This document shows positions 26,043-34,741 of a DNA stretch of 64,000 bases, piece after piece (the first letter of the stretch is position 1; each line of letters begins with the position of its first letter). The stretch spans positions 1,612,001 to 1,676,000 of the forward strand of contig NZ_AP026978.1 in the NCBI RefSeq assembly GCF_027924405.1, written 5' to 3'. The DNA is from Nocardia sputorum (GTDB lineage: Bacteria > Actinomycetota > Actinomycetes > Mycobacteriales > Mycobacteriaceae). A program made the translations under genes and the position numbers. The notes below the pieces were generated by a model that was given only the letters and a program-made list of their open reading frames with translations, did not search any database and was not told the DNA's origin.

Positions 26043-27647
26043 CTACCAGCCGCGCCGGGAGGACTCGTGCGAGGTTTCGTAGCGTGATCGCTGATCGCCG
26101 CGGTGGCGGCGGCCGGGCGGCGGTTGGTCGTAGGTCCGTTCCGGGCCTCGATCGAAGGGGCCGTCGGAGGGCTCGTGCCGCTCTCGTCGCCTGGTCTTGG
26201 GCTCGAGTTCCGTGGGCGTCTGCGGGTTCCCCCTGCGCCCGGTCTGCCGACCCGTTCGCGGCTGCCGGACCTCCGCGTCGTCGTATTCGTCCGGCTGTCC
26301 GCCGGCATGGCGCGGGTCGTCGGCGGGCGCTTGATGCCGACGTCTCGGCAGATCAGGACGGCCCGGCGTAGGACGGGCGATCGGGTCCGCTCCGCCGGTC
26401 CGGGGGGATCGATGGCCCTGCCGAGCGGGTTCGGGCTCGTCGCGGTGGCGGCGCGCGGGCGAAGCGTAGTCGTCGGACGAGCGGGTCTGTCGTGCGGCGG
26501 GCCGGGGAGCGTCCCCGCGAACTCGATCGGCATCGTGACGCCAAGACTGCGAATCGTCCCCTCTGCGCTGGGCGGAGCGCCTTTCGCCCCGCGCGGGCGT
26601 TGGTTCGGCGGATCCTTGCCGGCGGGCTCGGGCGTCCACGGCTTCGGTGGGCGTGCGCGCGGCGCCGGACGCGTCGCGCGACGGCTTCCGGGGGGACCTG
26701 CCCGCACGGGGTGGCTGCGGGGGACGCCCCGGCTGGAGCACGGGGAGTTCGCGGGTTTCCTGTGTGGCGCTGACGCCCTTCTCCCGATAGGTCGCGGGAA
26801 TGTCGTGCGCGCGCAACCACGCGCCGGGGTCGTGGCGGGCTCCGGCGTCGAGCCAGGGGATGGTCTCCTCGAGCAGGTCGAGGAGATCGCCGGGCCCGTC
26901 GCCGAGTGCGACGCGGATGGCGGGGAATGTGTCTGGCTGGAACGTCCACTTCCACTCGGATCGTGGCGGTGCGCCACTGTGCCCGCGGCCGTGCACGACG
27001 AGGTCGCCGGAGCGGGAGATCTTGGCCCGCACCGTTCGCCTGCTCGACTCGATCACGAGTTCGCCCGTCTCGGTGCGAGTGACCTGTTCCATCTCGTCGT
27101 GGTCGCCGGGGTCGCTGTCGTCGTCGTGGTCGACGCGGCGCAGCCATTTCGTCATCGCGCCCAGCGGGAACAGTGGCTGCGGTTCGTCCGAGCTACCGGT
27201 TCGGGTGATCCGCAATGTCCGCGCTATCCCGGCAACGAAATCGCCGCGCCCGGGTTCGGGCACGTCGTCGTCCTCGGGGTCGGTCACGGGCGCGGGCCGC
27301 GCGCCGACGCCGCTGGGCGGGGGTCGTCGGCCGGTGCCGTACGCCGGGTCGGCCGAGCGCCCGGCTCGACCGCGAAAATTCCCAGAACTGGGAGTTTCGT
27401 CCTCGTCCTGGTCGTCCCACGGCGGGTCGGCGTCCTGCTCCAGCGCCCGCAGCTTGATCTCGAACCACGCCGCGGCCAGGGCGCCCGCCGCGAGGGCGGC
27501 CGCGACCGCCACCTCCACCCGCACATCGCTGAGCAGAGCGCTCTTGCTGCGCTCACAGGCGTGCAGGAACACCAGGCTGCCGAGAACCAGCCCCGTGATC
27601 CGGGCAAGGCGGAACCGCGTGCTTGTCCCTGGCGAAGGGGCCGACAT
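26043..27647 (-). CDS. Hypothetical membrane-anchored protein with long disordered tail
   Basis: This 534-residue frame has two hydrophobic helices near the N-terminus (about 15-33 and 45-66), an acidic linker, and a compact domain at about 190-300 with WKWTFQPDTFPAIRVALGD and LLDLLEETIPWLDAGARHDP. More than 200 residues of Arg/Pro/Asp/Ser-rich disordered sequence follow. I do not recognise the folded domain. A 579-codon frame also exists on the opposite strand but is compositionally incoherent, and the folded-domain segment argues for the reverse strand. ATG 27647 gives a short cytoplasmic N-terminus before the first helix. It lies between the DUF1707 gene and smc. Confidence 0.65.
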   Translation of the reverse strand: MSAPSPGTSTRFRLARITGLVLGSLVFLHACERSKSALLSDVRVEVAVAAALAAGALAAAWFEIKLRALEQDADPPWDDQDEDETPSSGNFRGRAGRSADPAYGTGRRPPPSGVGARPAPVTDPEDDDVPEPGRGDFVAGIARTLRITRTGSSDEPQPLFPLGAMTKWLRRVDHDDDSDPGDHDEMEQVTRTETGELVIESSRRTVRAKISRSGDLVVHGRGHSGAPPRSEWKWTFQPDTFPAIRVALGDGPGDLLDLLEETIPWLDAGARHDPGAWLRAHDIPATYREKGVSATQETRELPVLQPGRPPQPPRAGRSPRKPSRDASGAARTPTEAVDARARRQGSAEPTPARGERRSAQRRGDDSQSWRHDADRVRGDAPRPAARQTRSSDDYASPARRHRDEPEPARQGHRSPRTGGADPIARPTPGRPDLPRRRHQAPADDPRHAGGQPDEYDDAEVRQPRTGRQTGRRGNPQTPTELEPKTRRRERHEPSDGPFDRGPERTYDQPPPGRRHRGDQRSRYETSHESSRRGW

Positions 27648-28079
27648 CGTGGTGCGCTCCCGAACGTTCCGCTGGCGAATCAGAGGGATCGTATGTGGCC
27701 GGAGCGCGCGACGTCAGTGCCAGTTCGAGACCGCCCGGAATCGGCGGACCAGCGAGCCGGGAGCGGGTGGCCGATCGACCGAGCGCGCGGGCGCTTTCCG
27801 CGCCGCGGCGCGTCCCGCGCCGGGCCGGCGCAACCGACGTGACCGGGTGCGGCCGACACGGCCGGGAGCCGCGTCGGCAAACCTCGGGCACATCGAAATG
27901 CGCGCGAACCGGCGGCGAGTCGATAACCTACGGATGTCGCCGAACCGCCACTCGGCCGCGTGCGCCGTCGGGGCCGGGAAACGCCCGGCACGCGACGGAT
28001 ACCATGACTGGTCGCCGGGATGCGCTGCCTCGACCACGCGGAACGGCCGACCGGGCAGAACACGGAAAGGTCGTCGAAC
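27648..28079. other. Gap between divergent hypothetical gene and smc
   Basis: This 430-bp stretch separates the reverse-strand hypothetical gene from smc. Frames crossing it on either strand are Arg/Pro/Ala-rich and lack any family motif. In mycobacteria the acylphosphatase gene occupies this position; it has moved in this genome. Only the smc promoter is expected here, and no clear -10 was identified. Confidence 0.5.
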
Positions 28080-31000
28080 TTGCACCTGAAGAGCCTGACG
28101 TTGAAGGGCTTCAAATCCTTCGCGTCCGCGACGACGTTGCGGTTGGAGCCCGGCATCACGTGTGTGGTCGGTCCGAACGGATCGGGCAAATCGAACGTCG
28201 TCGACGCGCTCACCTGGGTGATGGGCGAGCAGGGCGCGAAGGCGCTGCGCGGCGGCAAGATGCAGGACGTGATCTTCGCGGGCACCGCCGGACGCGCACC
28301 GCTCGGCCGCGCCGAGGTCACGCTGACCATCGACAATTCCGACGGCGCGCTGCCGATCGACTACGCCGAGGTGTCCATCACCCGGCGCATGTTCCGCGAC
28401 GGCGCGGGCGAATACGAGATCAACGGCAACTCCTGCCGCTTGATGGACGTGCAGGAGCTGCTCAGCGACTCGGGCATCGGCCGGGAGATGCACGTCATCG
28501 TCGGGCAGGGTCAGCTGTCGGCCATCCTCGAGTCGCGCCCGGAGGACCGGCGCGCGTTCGTCGAGGAGGCCGCCGGTGTGCTCAAGCACCGCAAACGCAA
28601 GGAGAAGGCGGTCCGCAAGCTGGAGGCCATGCAGGCCAACCTGGCCCGGCTGACCGACCTCACCACCGAATTGCGCCGCCAGCTCAAACCGCTCGGCAGG
28701 CAGGCCGAAGTGGCCCGCAGGGCGCAGACCGTGCAGGCCGATCTGCGCGACGCCCGGCTGCGCCTGGCGGCCGACGACCTGGTCACCCGCCGCGCGGAAC
28801 TCGCGAGCCAGCAGAGCAAGGAGGCGTACGCGCGCGAGCAGCAGATCACCGTGCAGACCGAGCTGGACGCGGCCAACGCGGCGCTGGCGCAGCAGGAATT
28901 CCAGCTGTCGCGGCTGACGCCGAGCGCCGAGGCCGCCGCCCAGATCTGGTTCCAGCTCTCGGCGCTGGCCGAGCGGGTCAACGCGACCATCCGGATCGCG
29001 GGCGACCGGGCGCGGCACCTGGACGCTGCCGCTCCGGTCAGCACCGGCCGCGATCCCGAGCAGCTCGAGGCCGAGGCCGACCGCGTCGAAGCCGAGGAAG
29101 CCGAGCTGCGCGAGGCGGTCGAGATGGCCGCCGAGACCCTGGAAGCGGCCAGGGACCAGCTGGCCGAACGTGAACACGCCGCCAAGGCCGCCGAGCAGGC
29201 GCATCTGGCCGCCGTGCGGGCGATCGCCGACCGGCGCGAGGGCGTGGCCCGGTTGTCCGGCAAGGTCGACACGCTGCGGGCCAGGGCGCAGTCGGTGGAC
29301 GCGGAGATCGCGCGCCTGTCGGTCGCCATCGCCGACGCCCGCCACCGCGGCGAGGCGGCGCAGACCGAATTCGACACGGTGCAGGACGAACTGGCCGAAC
29401 TCGACGCGGGCGAGGCGGGGCTCGACGCCCAGCACGAGCACGCCGTGCAGGCCCTCGAACTGGCCGATCAGCGCGTCACCGAACTGCGTGAGCAGGACCG
29501 CGAGGCAAGCAAGCGGGTCGCGTCGCTGAGCGCGCGCATCGAGGCGCTGGGGATGAACCTGGCCCGCCGCGACGGTGTGGCCTGGCTGGTGGAGCACCGC
29601 GAACAGGGATTGCTCGGACCGCTGTCGGGCCTGCTGCGCGTGCACGCGGGCTTCGAGGCGGCGGTCGCGGCCGCGCTGGGCCCGCTGGCCGACGCCGTCG
29701 CCGCCGATACCGGCGAGTCCGCGCACGCCGCGATCGAAGCGCTCAAGGACGCCGACGGTGGCCGCGCCGCCGTGGTCTTCGGCACCGACAGCGGCGAGCC
29801 GCCGAAGCCGGGCGCCTTGCCCGGCGGCGCCCGCTGGCTGGTCGACGTGGTGGAGTGCCCCGACCCGGTGCGCGGCGCGATCGCGGCGCTGACCTCGGGA
29901 ACCGCCGTGGCCGACGACCTGCCGTCCGCCCGCGCGCTGGTCGCGGCGCGGCCCGAGCTGCGTGTGGTCACCCGCGACGGCGATCTCGCCGGAAACGGCT
30001 GGCTGCTCGGTGGTTCGGATCGCGCGCCCAGCCAGCTGGAGATCCAGGCCGACATCGATGCCGCCCGGGCCGAACTGGTCGCCGCGCAGCGCCGCGCCGA
30101 GGAACTCGAGGCCGCGCTGTCCGGCGCGCTCGAGGAACAGTCCGACCGCAAGGACGCCGTCGACCAGGCGCTGCTCGCGCTGCACGAATCCGATCAGGCG
30201 CTGGTCGCGATCTACGAACGGCTGGGCAGGCTCGGCCAGACCGCCCGCACTGCGCACGCGGAGAGCGAACGGCTCCTCGGCCAGCGCGACGACGCGGAGG
30301 CCGGCCGGGAAGAGGCGCTGGCCTCGCTGGCCGAGCTGGAGGATCGCCTGCGGCACGCGGAGCTCGAACAATCCGAGGTGGACGCCGACGGTGCGGGCGC
30401 GGCGGGCACCGAATCCGCGGGCCGCGCACGCGAGGAGGCGGCGGCCGCGCTGGCCGAGGCGCGCGCGATGGAGGTCGAGGCCAGGCTTGCCGTGCGCACC
30501 GCCGAGGAACGAGCGGAATCCGTACGCGGCAAGGCGGATTCGCTACGCCGCGCCGCGCGCGCCGAACGGGAGAACCGGGCGCGGGCCGAACGCGCCCAGG
30601 CCGCGCGCAAGAAGGCGGCGGAGGTGGCCGCCGCGGTCGCCGAATCCGGTGCGAAGATCGCCGCCGAGCTGGAGCGCGTCGTCGGGGAGGCGGGCGCTCG
30701 GCGCGACGAACTGGTGCGCAGGCGCTCGGAGTGCGCCGCACAGGTCGAGCAGGTCAAGGAGCGGGTGCGCGCGCTCACCGCGCAGCTGTCCCAGCTCACC
30801 GACGCGGTGCACCGGGACGAGGTGGCGAAAGCCCAAGCCGCGCTGCGCATCGAGCAACTGGAGGCGACCATCGCCGAGCAGTTCGGCATCGCTCTGGACG
30901 ACCTGATCGCCGAATACGGGCCGGATGTGCCGCTGCCGCCCTCGGCGCTGGAGATGCAGGAGTACGAGCAGGCCAAGGAGCGGGGCGAGCAGGTCAGCGA

Positions 31001-31691
31001 GCCCGCCCCGATGCCGTACGACCGGCAGACCCAGGAGCGCCGTGCCAAGCGCGCGGAGAAGGACCTCGCCACCCTGGGCAAGGTGAATCCCTTGGCGCTG
31101 GAGGAATTCGCGGCGCTGGAGGAGCGCTACAACTTCCTCGCCACCCAACTGGAGGACGTCAAGAGCGCGCGCAAGGATCTCCTGGACGTGGTCGCCGAGG
31201 TCGATGCCCGCATCCTCCAGGTGTTCACCGAGGCATACGCCGATGTGGAGCGCGAGTTCGTCGAGGTGTTCGCGAAGCTGTTCCCCGGTGGCGAGGGCAG
31301 GCTGCTGCTCACCGACCCCTCGGACATGCTCACCACCGGCATCGAGGTGGAGGCCCGGCCGCCGGGCAAGAAGGTCAAGCGGCTGTCCCTGCTGTCCGGC
31401 GGCGAGAAGTCGCTGACCGCGGTCGCGTTGCTGGTGGCGATCTTCCGCGCCCGGCCCTCGCCGTTCTATGTGATGGACGAGGTCGAGGCGGCGCTGGACG
31501 ACACCAACCTGCGCCGCCTGATCGGCCTGTTCGAGCAGTTGCGGGAGAAGAGCCAGCTGATCGTCATCACCCACCAGAAGCCGACGATGGAGATCGCCGA
31601 CGCGCTCTACGGCGTCAGCATGCGCGGCGACGGCATCACCCAGGTGATCTCTCAGCGGCTGCGCGGGGAGAACCTGGCCCCGGTGGGCTGA
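28080..31691 (+). CDS. smc: Chromosome segregation protein SMC
   Basis: The 1203-residue SMC ATPase compacts and segregates the chromosome with ScpA/ScpB. It has Walker [10 protein letters not shown] (G31-K37 core) in the N-terminal head; coiled coils at about 170-490 and 680-1000; a hinge between (about 500-670, with [18 protein letters not shown]); then the C-terminal head with signature [16 protein letters not shown] and Walker [15 protein letters not shown]. The start is a TTG at 28080 that yields the family start (L)[15 protein letters not shown], with GGAAAGG about ten bases upstream. The annotation is supported by near-identity of both heads to mycobacterial Smc. Confidence 0.97.
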   Translation: MHLKSLTLKGFKSFASATTLRLEPGITCVVGPNGSGKSNVVDALTWVMGEQGAKALRGGKMQDVIFAGTAGRAPLGRAEVTLTIDNSDGALPIDYAEVSITRRMFRDGAGEYEINGNSCRLMDVQELLSDSGIGREMHVIVGQGQLSAILESRPEDRRAFVEEAAGVLKHRKRKEKAVRKLEAMQANLARLTDLTTELRRQLKPLGRQAEVARRAQTVQADLRDARLRLAADDLVTRRAELASQQSKEAYAREQQITVQTELDAANAALAQQEFQLSRLTPSAEAAAQIWFQLSALAERVNATIRIAGDRARHLDAAAPVSTGRDPEQLEAEADRVEAEEAELREAVEMAAETLEAARDQLAEREHAAKAAEQAHLAAVRAIADRREGVARLSGKVDTLRARAQSVDAEIARLSVAIADARHRGEAAQTEFDTVQDELAELDAGEAGLDAQHEHAVQALELADQRVTELREQDREASKRVASLSARIEALGMNLARRDGVAWLVEHREQGLLGPLSGLLRVHAGFEAAVAAALGPLADAVAADTGESAHAAIEALKDADGGRAAVVFGTDSGEPPKPGALPGGARWLVDVVECPDPVRGAIAALTSGTAVADDLPSARALVAARPELRVVTRDGDLAGNGWLLGGSDRAPSQLEIQADIDAARAELVAAQRRAEELEAALSGALEEQSDRKDAVDQALLALHESDQALVAIYERLGRLGQTARTAHAESERLLGQRDDAEAGREEALASLAELEDRLRHAELEQSEVDADGAGAAGTESAGRAREEAAAALAEARAMEVEARLAVRTAEERAESVRGKADSLRRAARAERENRARAERAQAARKKAAEVAAAVAESGAKIAAELERVVGEAGARRDELVRRRSECAAQVEQVKERVRALTAQLSQLTDAVHRDEVAKAQAALRIEQLEATIAEQFGIALDDLIAEYGPDVPLPPSALEMQEYEQAKERGEQVSEPAPMPYDRQTQERRAKRAEKDLATLGKVNPLALEEFAALEERYNFLATQLEDVKSARKDLLDVVAEVDARILQVFTEAYADVEREFVEVFAKLFPGGEGRLLLTDPSDMLTTGIEVEARPPGKKVKRLSLLSGGEKSLTAVALLVAIFRARPSPFYVMDEVEAALDDTNLRRLIGLFEQLREKSQLIVITHQKPTMEIADALYGVSMRGDGITQVISQRLRGENLAPVG

Positions 31692-31703
31692 GCCGCCACA
31701 CGG

Positions 31704-31901
31704 TCATCCGCGGCGTCCGGGGAGGGTGACGGTGCCGGAGTCCAGATCGACCAGCGGATCGTCGCCCGAGATGCGATCGTCGACTTTCGCGATCGCCACC
31801 CACTCCTTGCGCTCGTGGATGTGCTTGCGCGACGGCCCGAATATCTCGTCGACTTCGGCGCCCACCGGGTCACGGTGGGCTCGTCTGCGCAGGCGTACCA
31901 C
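31704..31901 (-). CDS. Small DUF6191-like protein
   Basis: The 65-residue frame starts at GTG 31901 and contains DEIFGPSRKHIHERKEWVAI and DDPLVDLDSGTVTLPGR, a pattern I associate with small actinobacterial proteins of the DUF6191 type (F-x-P-x-x-x-H...E-R-K-E...DLxSGTVxL). The start GTG shares its G with the TAG stop of the upstream 80-codon frame, suggesting coupling; alternatively TACCCT seven bases upstream could drive a leaderless mRNA. It converges with smc. Function unknown. Confidence 0.5.
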   Translation of the reverse strand: MVRLRRRAHRDPVGAEVDEIFGPSRKHIHERKEWVAIAKVDDRISGDDPLVDLDSGTVTLPGRRG

Positions 31902-32143
31902 TATGCCGAGGGTACGCCGCGCCCGCCGCACCACAACGCGACGACGCGGTACCCCGGATGGCCGGCTCGCCACGCGGCGAGCGCGCGTAGCTCGATCAGC
32001 TCGGTGAGCAGGCTGATGCGATATCGAGCGGACCTCGTACGCACCAGCCTTCGGCGCCGCCCACCCGGCTCCCACACGGCCTCGGTCGGCCGATCGTCTC
32101 CGCCGCGAAGCCCAGCGGCCACGGCGGCCGGCCGGATAGGCAT
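31901..32143 (-). CDS. Small hypothetical protein, possible
   Basis: An 80-codon frame from ATG 32143 ends with ISLLTELIELRALAAWRAG and VVALWCGGRGVPSA; the C-terminal half has G/C-rich third positions and a plausible amphipathic helix, but the N-terminal half is Arg-rich and no good ribosome site is present. Its stop overlaps the start of the following small gene by one base (TAGTG). The overlap is the main argument that it is real. It is not recognised. Confidence 0.3.
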   Translation of the reverse strand: MPIRPAAVAAGLRGGDDRPTEAVWEPGGRRRRLVRTRSARYRISLLTELIELRALAAWRAGHPGYRVVALWCGGRGVPSA

Positions 32144-32233
32144 CCCCGCTCACCCGGCCGGATTCACGGGCGACAGCTGCCCGCCACCGTCAACGCGCCC
32201 AGGCGGCGTCGGGCCGTGACCGGCCGACGCCGG

Positions 32234-33151
32234 TCACCGTCCAGCGCCCGCCTTCTCGCTGTCCAGCAGCGCTTTGATCTGCGCCGCACCGGTTTCCGCC
32301 AGCCAGGCGTCGAAGGTCCGCAGTCCGGGATGGATCCGGCGGATCTCGTCGACGTCGGCCCTCCATCCGCCGGTGTGCCGCATCAAGCGCCAGGTGTTGC
32401 CGATCTCCGCACCGATGGCGTCCGCCTCGGCTTCGGAGACCTCGTGATAGCGGACGGGGTGGCCGGTCGCCGCACTGATCGCCGCGGCGGCCGCGGGCGG
32501 AGCCAGTACGTCGCCCGCGAGTTCCAGGACGCGGCCGTGGAATCCGTCTGGATCGGCGAACGCCAGAGCGGCGATGTCGCCGATGTCCGCGAGCGCGATG
32601 ACCTTCATCGGGCCTTCGGCGGGAAACAGGTGCCGGTGCACGCCGTCGAAGATGCCGTCGACGGGCGACGTACGCAGCAGGTAGTTCTCCATGAAGCGCA
32701 CAGGGCGCAGCAGCGTGTAGCGGATGCCTGCGGCGACGATAGCCTCTTCGATGCGCTGCTTTCCGGTCGTGCCCCAGGATGTGTTGTCGCCCATCGACGC
32801 GATGCCGGTGAACACGATCTGCCGCACACCGGCGTCGAGCGCCGCGCGCACGATCGCCTGTCCGCGTGCGGCTTCCAGGTCGACGTCCCAGCCCTGTGCA
32901 CGGTAGGCCGCGGGCGGGACCAGGAACAGCCCGGTGGCACCGGCCAGCGCCGCGGGCAAGGTTTCCGGCGAATCGAAATCGCCGACGACGAGTTCCGCAC
33001 CGGCCGCGGCCAACTCGCGTGCGGCCGGCGCGTGCGCGTCGCGGACCAGCGCGCGCACCGCCCTGCCGTCCGCCAGCAGCTTGCGGGCGGTTACGCCGCC
33101 CTGTTTGCCGGTGGCGCCGGTGACCAGGATGAGGGTGTGCTGAAAGGACAT
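32234..33151 (-). CDS. NmrA-like NAD(P)-binding protein
   Basis: The 305-residue atypical short-chain dehydrogenase has the NmrA/NAD(P)H:quinone-oxidoreductase type Rossmann start LILVTGATGKQGGVTARKLL. It also shows GDFDSPETLPAALAGATGLF, VFTGIASMGDN in place of the catalytic Tyr-Lys pair, and LLRPVRFMENYL. Such proteins act as redox-sensing regulators or reductases. ATG 33151 has AGAAGG about seven bases upstream. It is transcribed divergently from a TetR regulator 106 bp away, which probably controls it. Confidence 0.87.
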   Translation of the reverse strand: MSFQHTLILVTGATGKQGGVTARKLLADGRAVRALVRDAHAPAARELAAAGAELVVGDFDSPETLPAALAGATGLFLVPPAAYRAQGWDVDLEAARGQAIVRAALDAGVRQIVFTGIASMGDNTSWGTTGKQRIEEAIVAAGIRYTLLRPVRFMENYLLRTSPVDGIFDGVHRHLFPAEGPMKVIALADIGDIAALAFADPDGFHGRVLELAGDVLAPPAAAAAISAATGHPVRYHEVSEAEADAIGAEIGNTWRLMRHTGGWRADVDEIRRIHPGLRTFDAWLAETGAAQIKALLDSEKAGAGR

Positions 33152-33173
33152 GCTTCGCCTTCTCTGCTCGATA

Positions 33174-33198
33174 GAATCGGGTTGGGTAACCCGGATTC
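33174..33198. promoter_or_regulatory. Possible TetR operator between divergent genes
   Basis: Within the 106-bp gap, GAATC (33174-33178) and GATTC (33194-33198) are inverted arms, and GGGTAACCC (33184-33192) is a second short palindrome; the two are not exactly concentric. TetR-family repressors commonly bind such dyads between their own gene and a divergent target. Confidence 0.35.
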
Positions 33199-33257
33199 GG
33201 ACGATACGGGTGCCGCGACCCGATCCACTAGGGAACTTGTCGGAAGGCCGTAACGAA

Positions 33258-34031
33258 ATGACCGCATCGCTCGCTCCCGCCGCGACGTCGCGCGCGGACG
33301 CCCGGCGCAATCGAGCCCGCGTGCTCGCGGCCGCGCAGCGCGCCTTCGCCGAGCAGGGCGCCTCGGTGTCACTGGCCGAAGTCGCCCGCAGAGCCGGTGT
33401 CGGGGCGGGCACGGTCTACCGGCACTTCCCGACCAAGGCCGATCTGCTGGAAGCCGTTATGCAGCAGCGCATCGACGGGCTGGCGCGGCTTGCCGCCGAG
33501 CACGTCGGCGCACCGGACGCCGGGGCCGCCTTCTTCGACTTCTGCGCCACCGTGATCGCCACCACGCCCGGCAACCAGGCCTTGTGCGACTTGGTTCAAT
33601 CCGACGACGGCTGGCCGCGGGCGCTCTTGCAGAGCGCGGGTGTGCGGTTTCACCGCGCACTGGACGTGCTGCTGCTAGCCGCTCAGCGGCAGGGCGCCGT
33701 CCGCGCCGACATCGGGATCGATGACGTGCTCGCGATCTTCACCGGATGTGTTGCGATTCAACAGCTTCGGAAGACCCGGGGCGGCGTCGACCGTACCGCC
33801 GCGATCGTGCTCGACGCGCTGCGGGCAGGGCCGGGTGCGGCGATCGTAACGGAACGCGCGAGCGTGGACGAGAGTCGTAACGAAACGACCGAACATAACG
33901 AAAACGGGGGCGCGGATTGTCCGGTGTGTCACGCACCGGTGCCCCGCGCCGGGATCGGGCGCAGGGCGAAATACTGCTCGGCGGCATGCCGTCAGAAGGC
34001 GCACCGTCGACGTGTCGCGGCGGCGCGCTAG
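33258..34031 (+). CDS. TetR-family regulator with C-terminal four-cysteine finger
   Basis: The 257-residue protein starts with a TetR helix-turn-helix (VLAAAQRAFAEQGASVSLAE ... GVGAGTVYRHFPTKADLLEA) and a ligand domain to about residue 195. A polar linker then leads into a C-terminal cysteine cluster, DCPVCHAPVP (C221, C224) and KYCSAACRQKAHRRR (C240, C244), like small actinobacterial zinc-finger tails. That tail is unusual for a TetR protein. The CGTAACGAAATGACCG around its start codon (33249-33264) recurs with one change at 33876-33891 in the linker. It probably represses the divergent NmrA-like gene. Confidence 0.85.
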   Translation: MTASLAPAATSRADARRNRARVLAAAQRAFAEQGASVSLAEVARRAGVGAGTVYRHFPTKADLLEAVMQQRIDGLARLAAEHVGAPDAGAAFFDFCATVIATTPGNQALCDLVQSDDGWPRALLQSAGVRFHRALDVLLLAAQRQGAVRADIGIDDVLAIFTGCVAIQQLRKTRGGVDRTAAIVLDALRAGPGAAIVTERASVDESRNETTEHNENGGADCPVCHAPVPRAGIGRRAKYCSAACRQKAHRRRVAAAR

Positions 34032-34037
34032 CGGCAC

Positions 34038-34053
34038 TGGCGCAATTGCGCCA
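34038..34053. repeat. Perfect 16-bp palindrome between convergent genes
   Basis: TGGCGCAATTGCGCCA is fully self-complementary with no loop. It lies seven bases after the TetR gene and about 100 bp before the end of the DUF2237 gene. Lacking a loop or T-run it is a poor terminator; protein binding or cruciform formation is possible. Confidence 0.6.
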
Positions 34054-34149
34054 TGTGGTGCGCTGTTGAGACATGACGCCGATCGCAGAGCGAGGGCAGT
34101 GCCTGTCGGCCGCTCCCGCGGCGGCCGATGGGGGAGTGCTAGCGGCGAG

Positions 34150-34539
34150 TCAGAGCAGATCGCTGACGTCGTCGGGCACGTCGACGGCGTACTTGCGCAG
34201 GATGTCCATCGAGATCACTTCCAGGGCGTTCTCATGCGTGGCGGCCAGGATCACGGGGGCGGCGACGCCGTCCTCGTGCGCGTGCAGCCATCGCACGGCC
34301 ACCACGCACCATCGGTCGCCCGGCTGGAGACCGGGAAAATTGTTCTCTGGGCGCGGCGTGCTCAAATCGTTTCCGATGGACGCCTGATGTTCCAGGAATT
34401 CTGCCGTGACGACGGTGCACACGGTGTGGCTGCCCAGATCCTCCGGCCCGGTACTGCAGCAGCCGTCCCGGTAGAAGCCGGTGAGAGGATCGGTGCCGCA
34501 CTCTTCCAGCGGCCCCCCAAGCACGTTTCGATCGGTCAC
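34150..34539 (-). CDS. DUF2237 family protein
   Basis: The 129-residue protein matches the DUF2237 (COG3651) family: NVLGGPLEECGTDPLTGFYR, DGCCSTGPEDLGSHTVCTVV, GNDLSTPRPENNFPGLQPGD and RWCVVAVRWLHAHEDGVAAP are family landmarks, and several cysteines are conserved. The function is unknown. The GTG start at 34539 has AGGA about eight bases upstream. It is divergent from ftsY. Confidence 0.9.
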   Translation of the reverse strand: MTDRNVLGGPLEECGTDPLTGFYRDGCCSTGPEDLGSHTVCTVVTAEFLEHQASIGNDLSTPRPENNFPGLQPGDRWCVVAVRWLHAHEDGVAAPVILAATHENALEVISMDILRKYAVDVPDDVSDLL

Positions 34540-34741
34540 GTCGCCGATCCTATTGTCCCTTCGCGAGAAGTTCCGCAGGACAAGAAATCTGGAGGGCTGT
34601 GTCGGTGCCCGCCCGGGCATGTCCACGGCCCGGGACCTGCGGTGTTCGCCGGACTCGTGCGGCTTGCCGGGGGCGGCGACTCGCGCACCCGGTGCGGCTC
34701 GGGGCCGGGTACGTGACGAGCGGTCTGCAAGGATGGTTCGC

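Noticed and set aside
26103..27842. 579-codon forward frame opposite the hypothetical membrane protein
   Set aside because: Irregular Gly/Arg/Val composition with no fold-like segment; the reverse frame has membrane helices and a compact domain.
27714..30371. 885-codon open frame antisense to smc
   Set aside because: Gln/Arg/Gly/Leu-rich composition with no motif; it mirrors the high G/C third positions of smc, whose protein is unmistakable.
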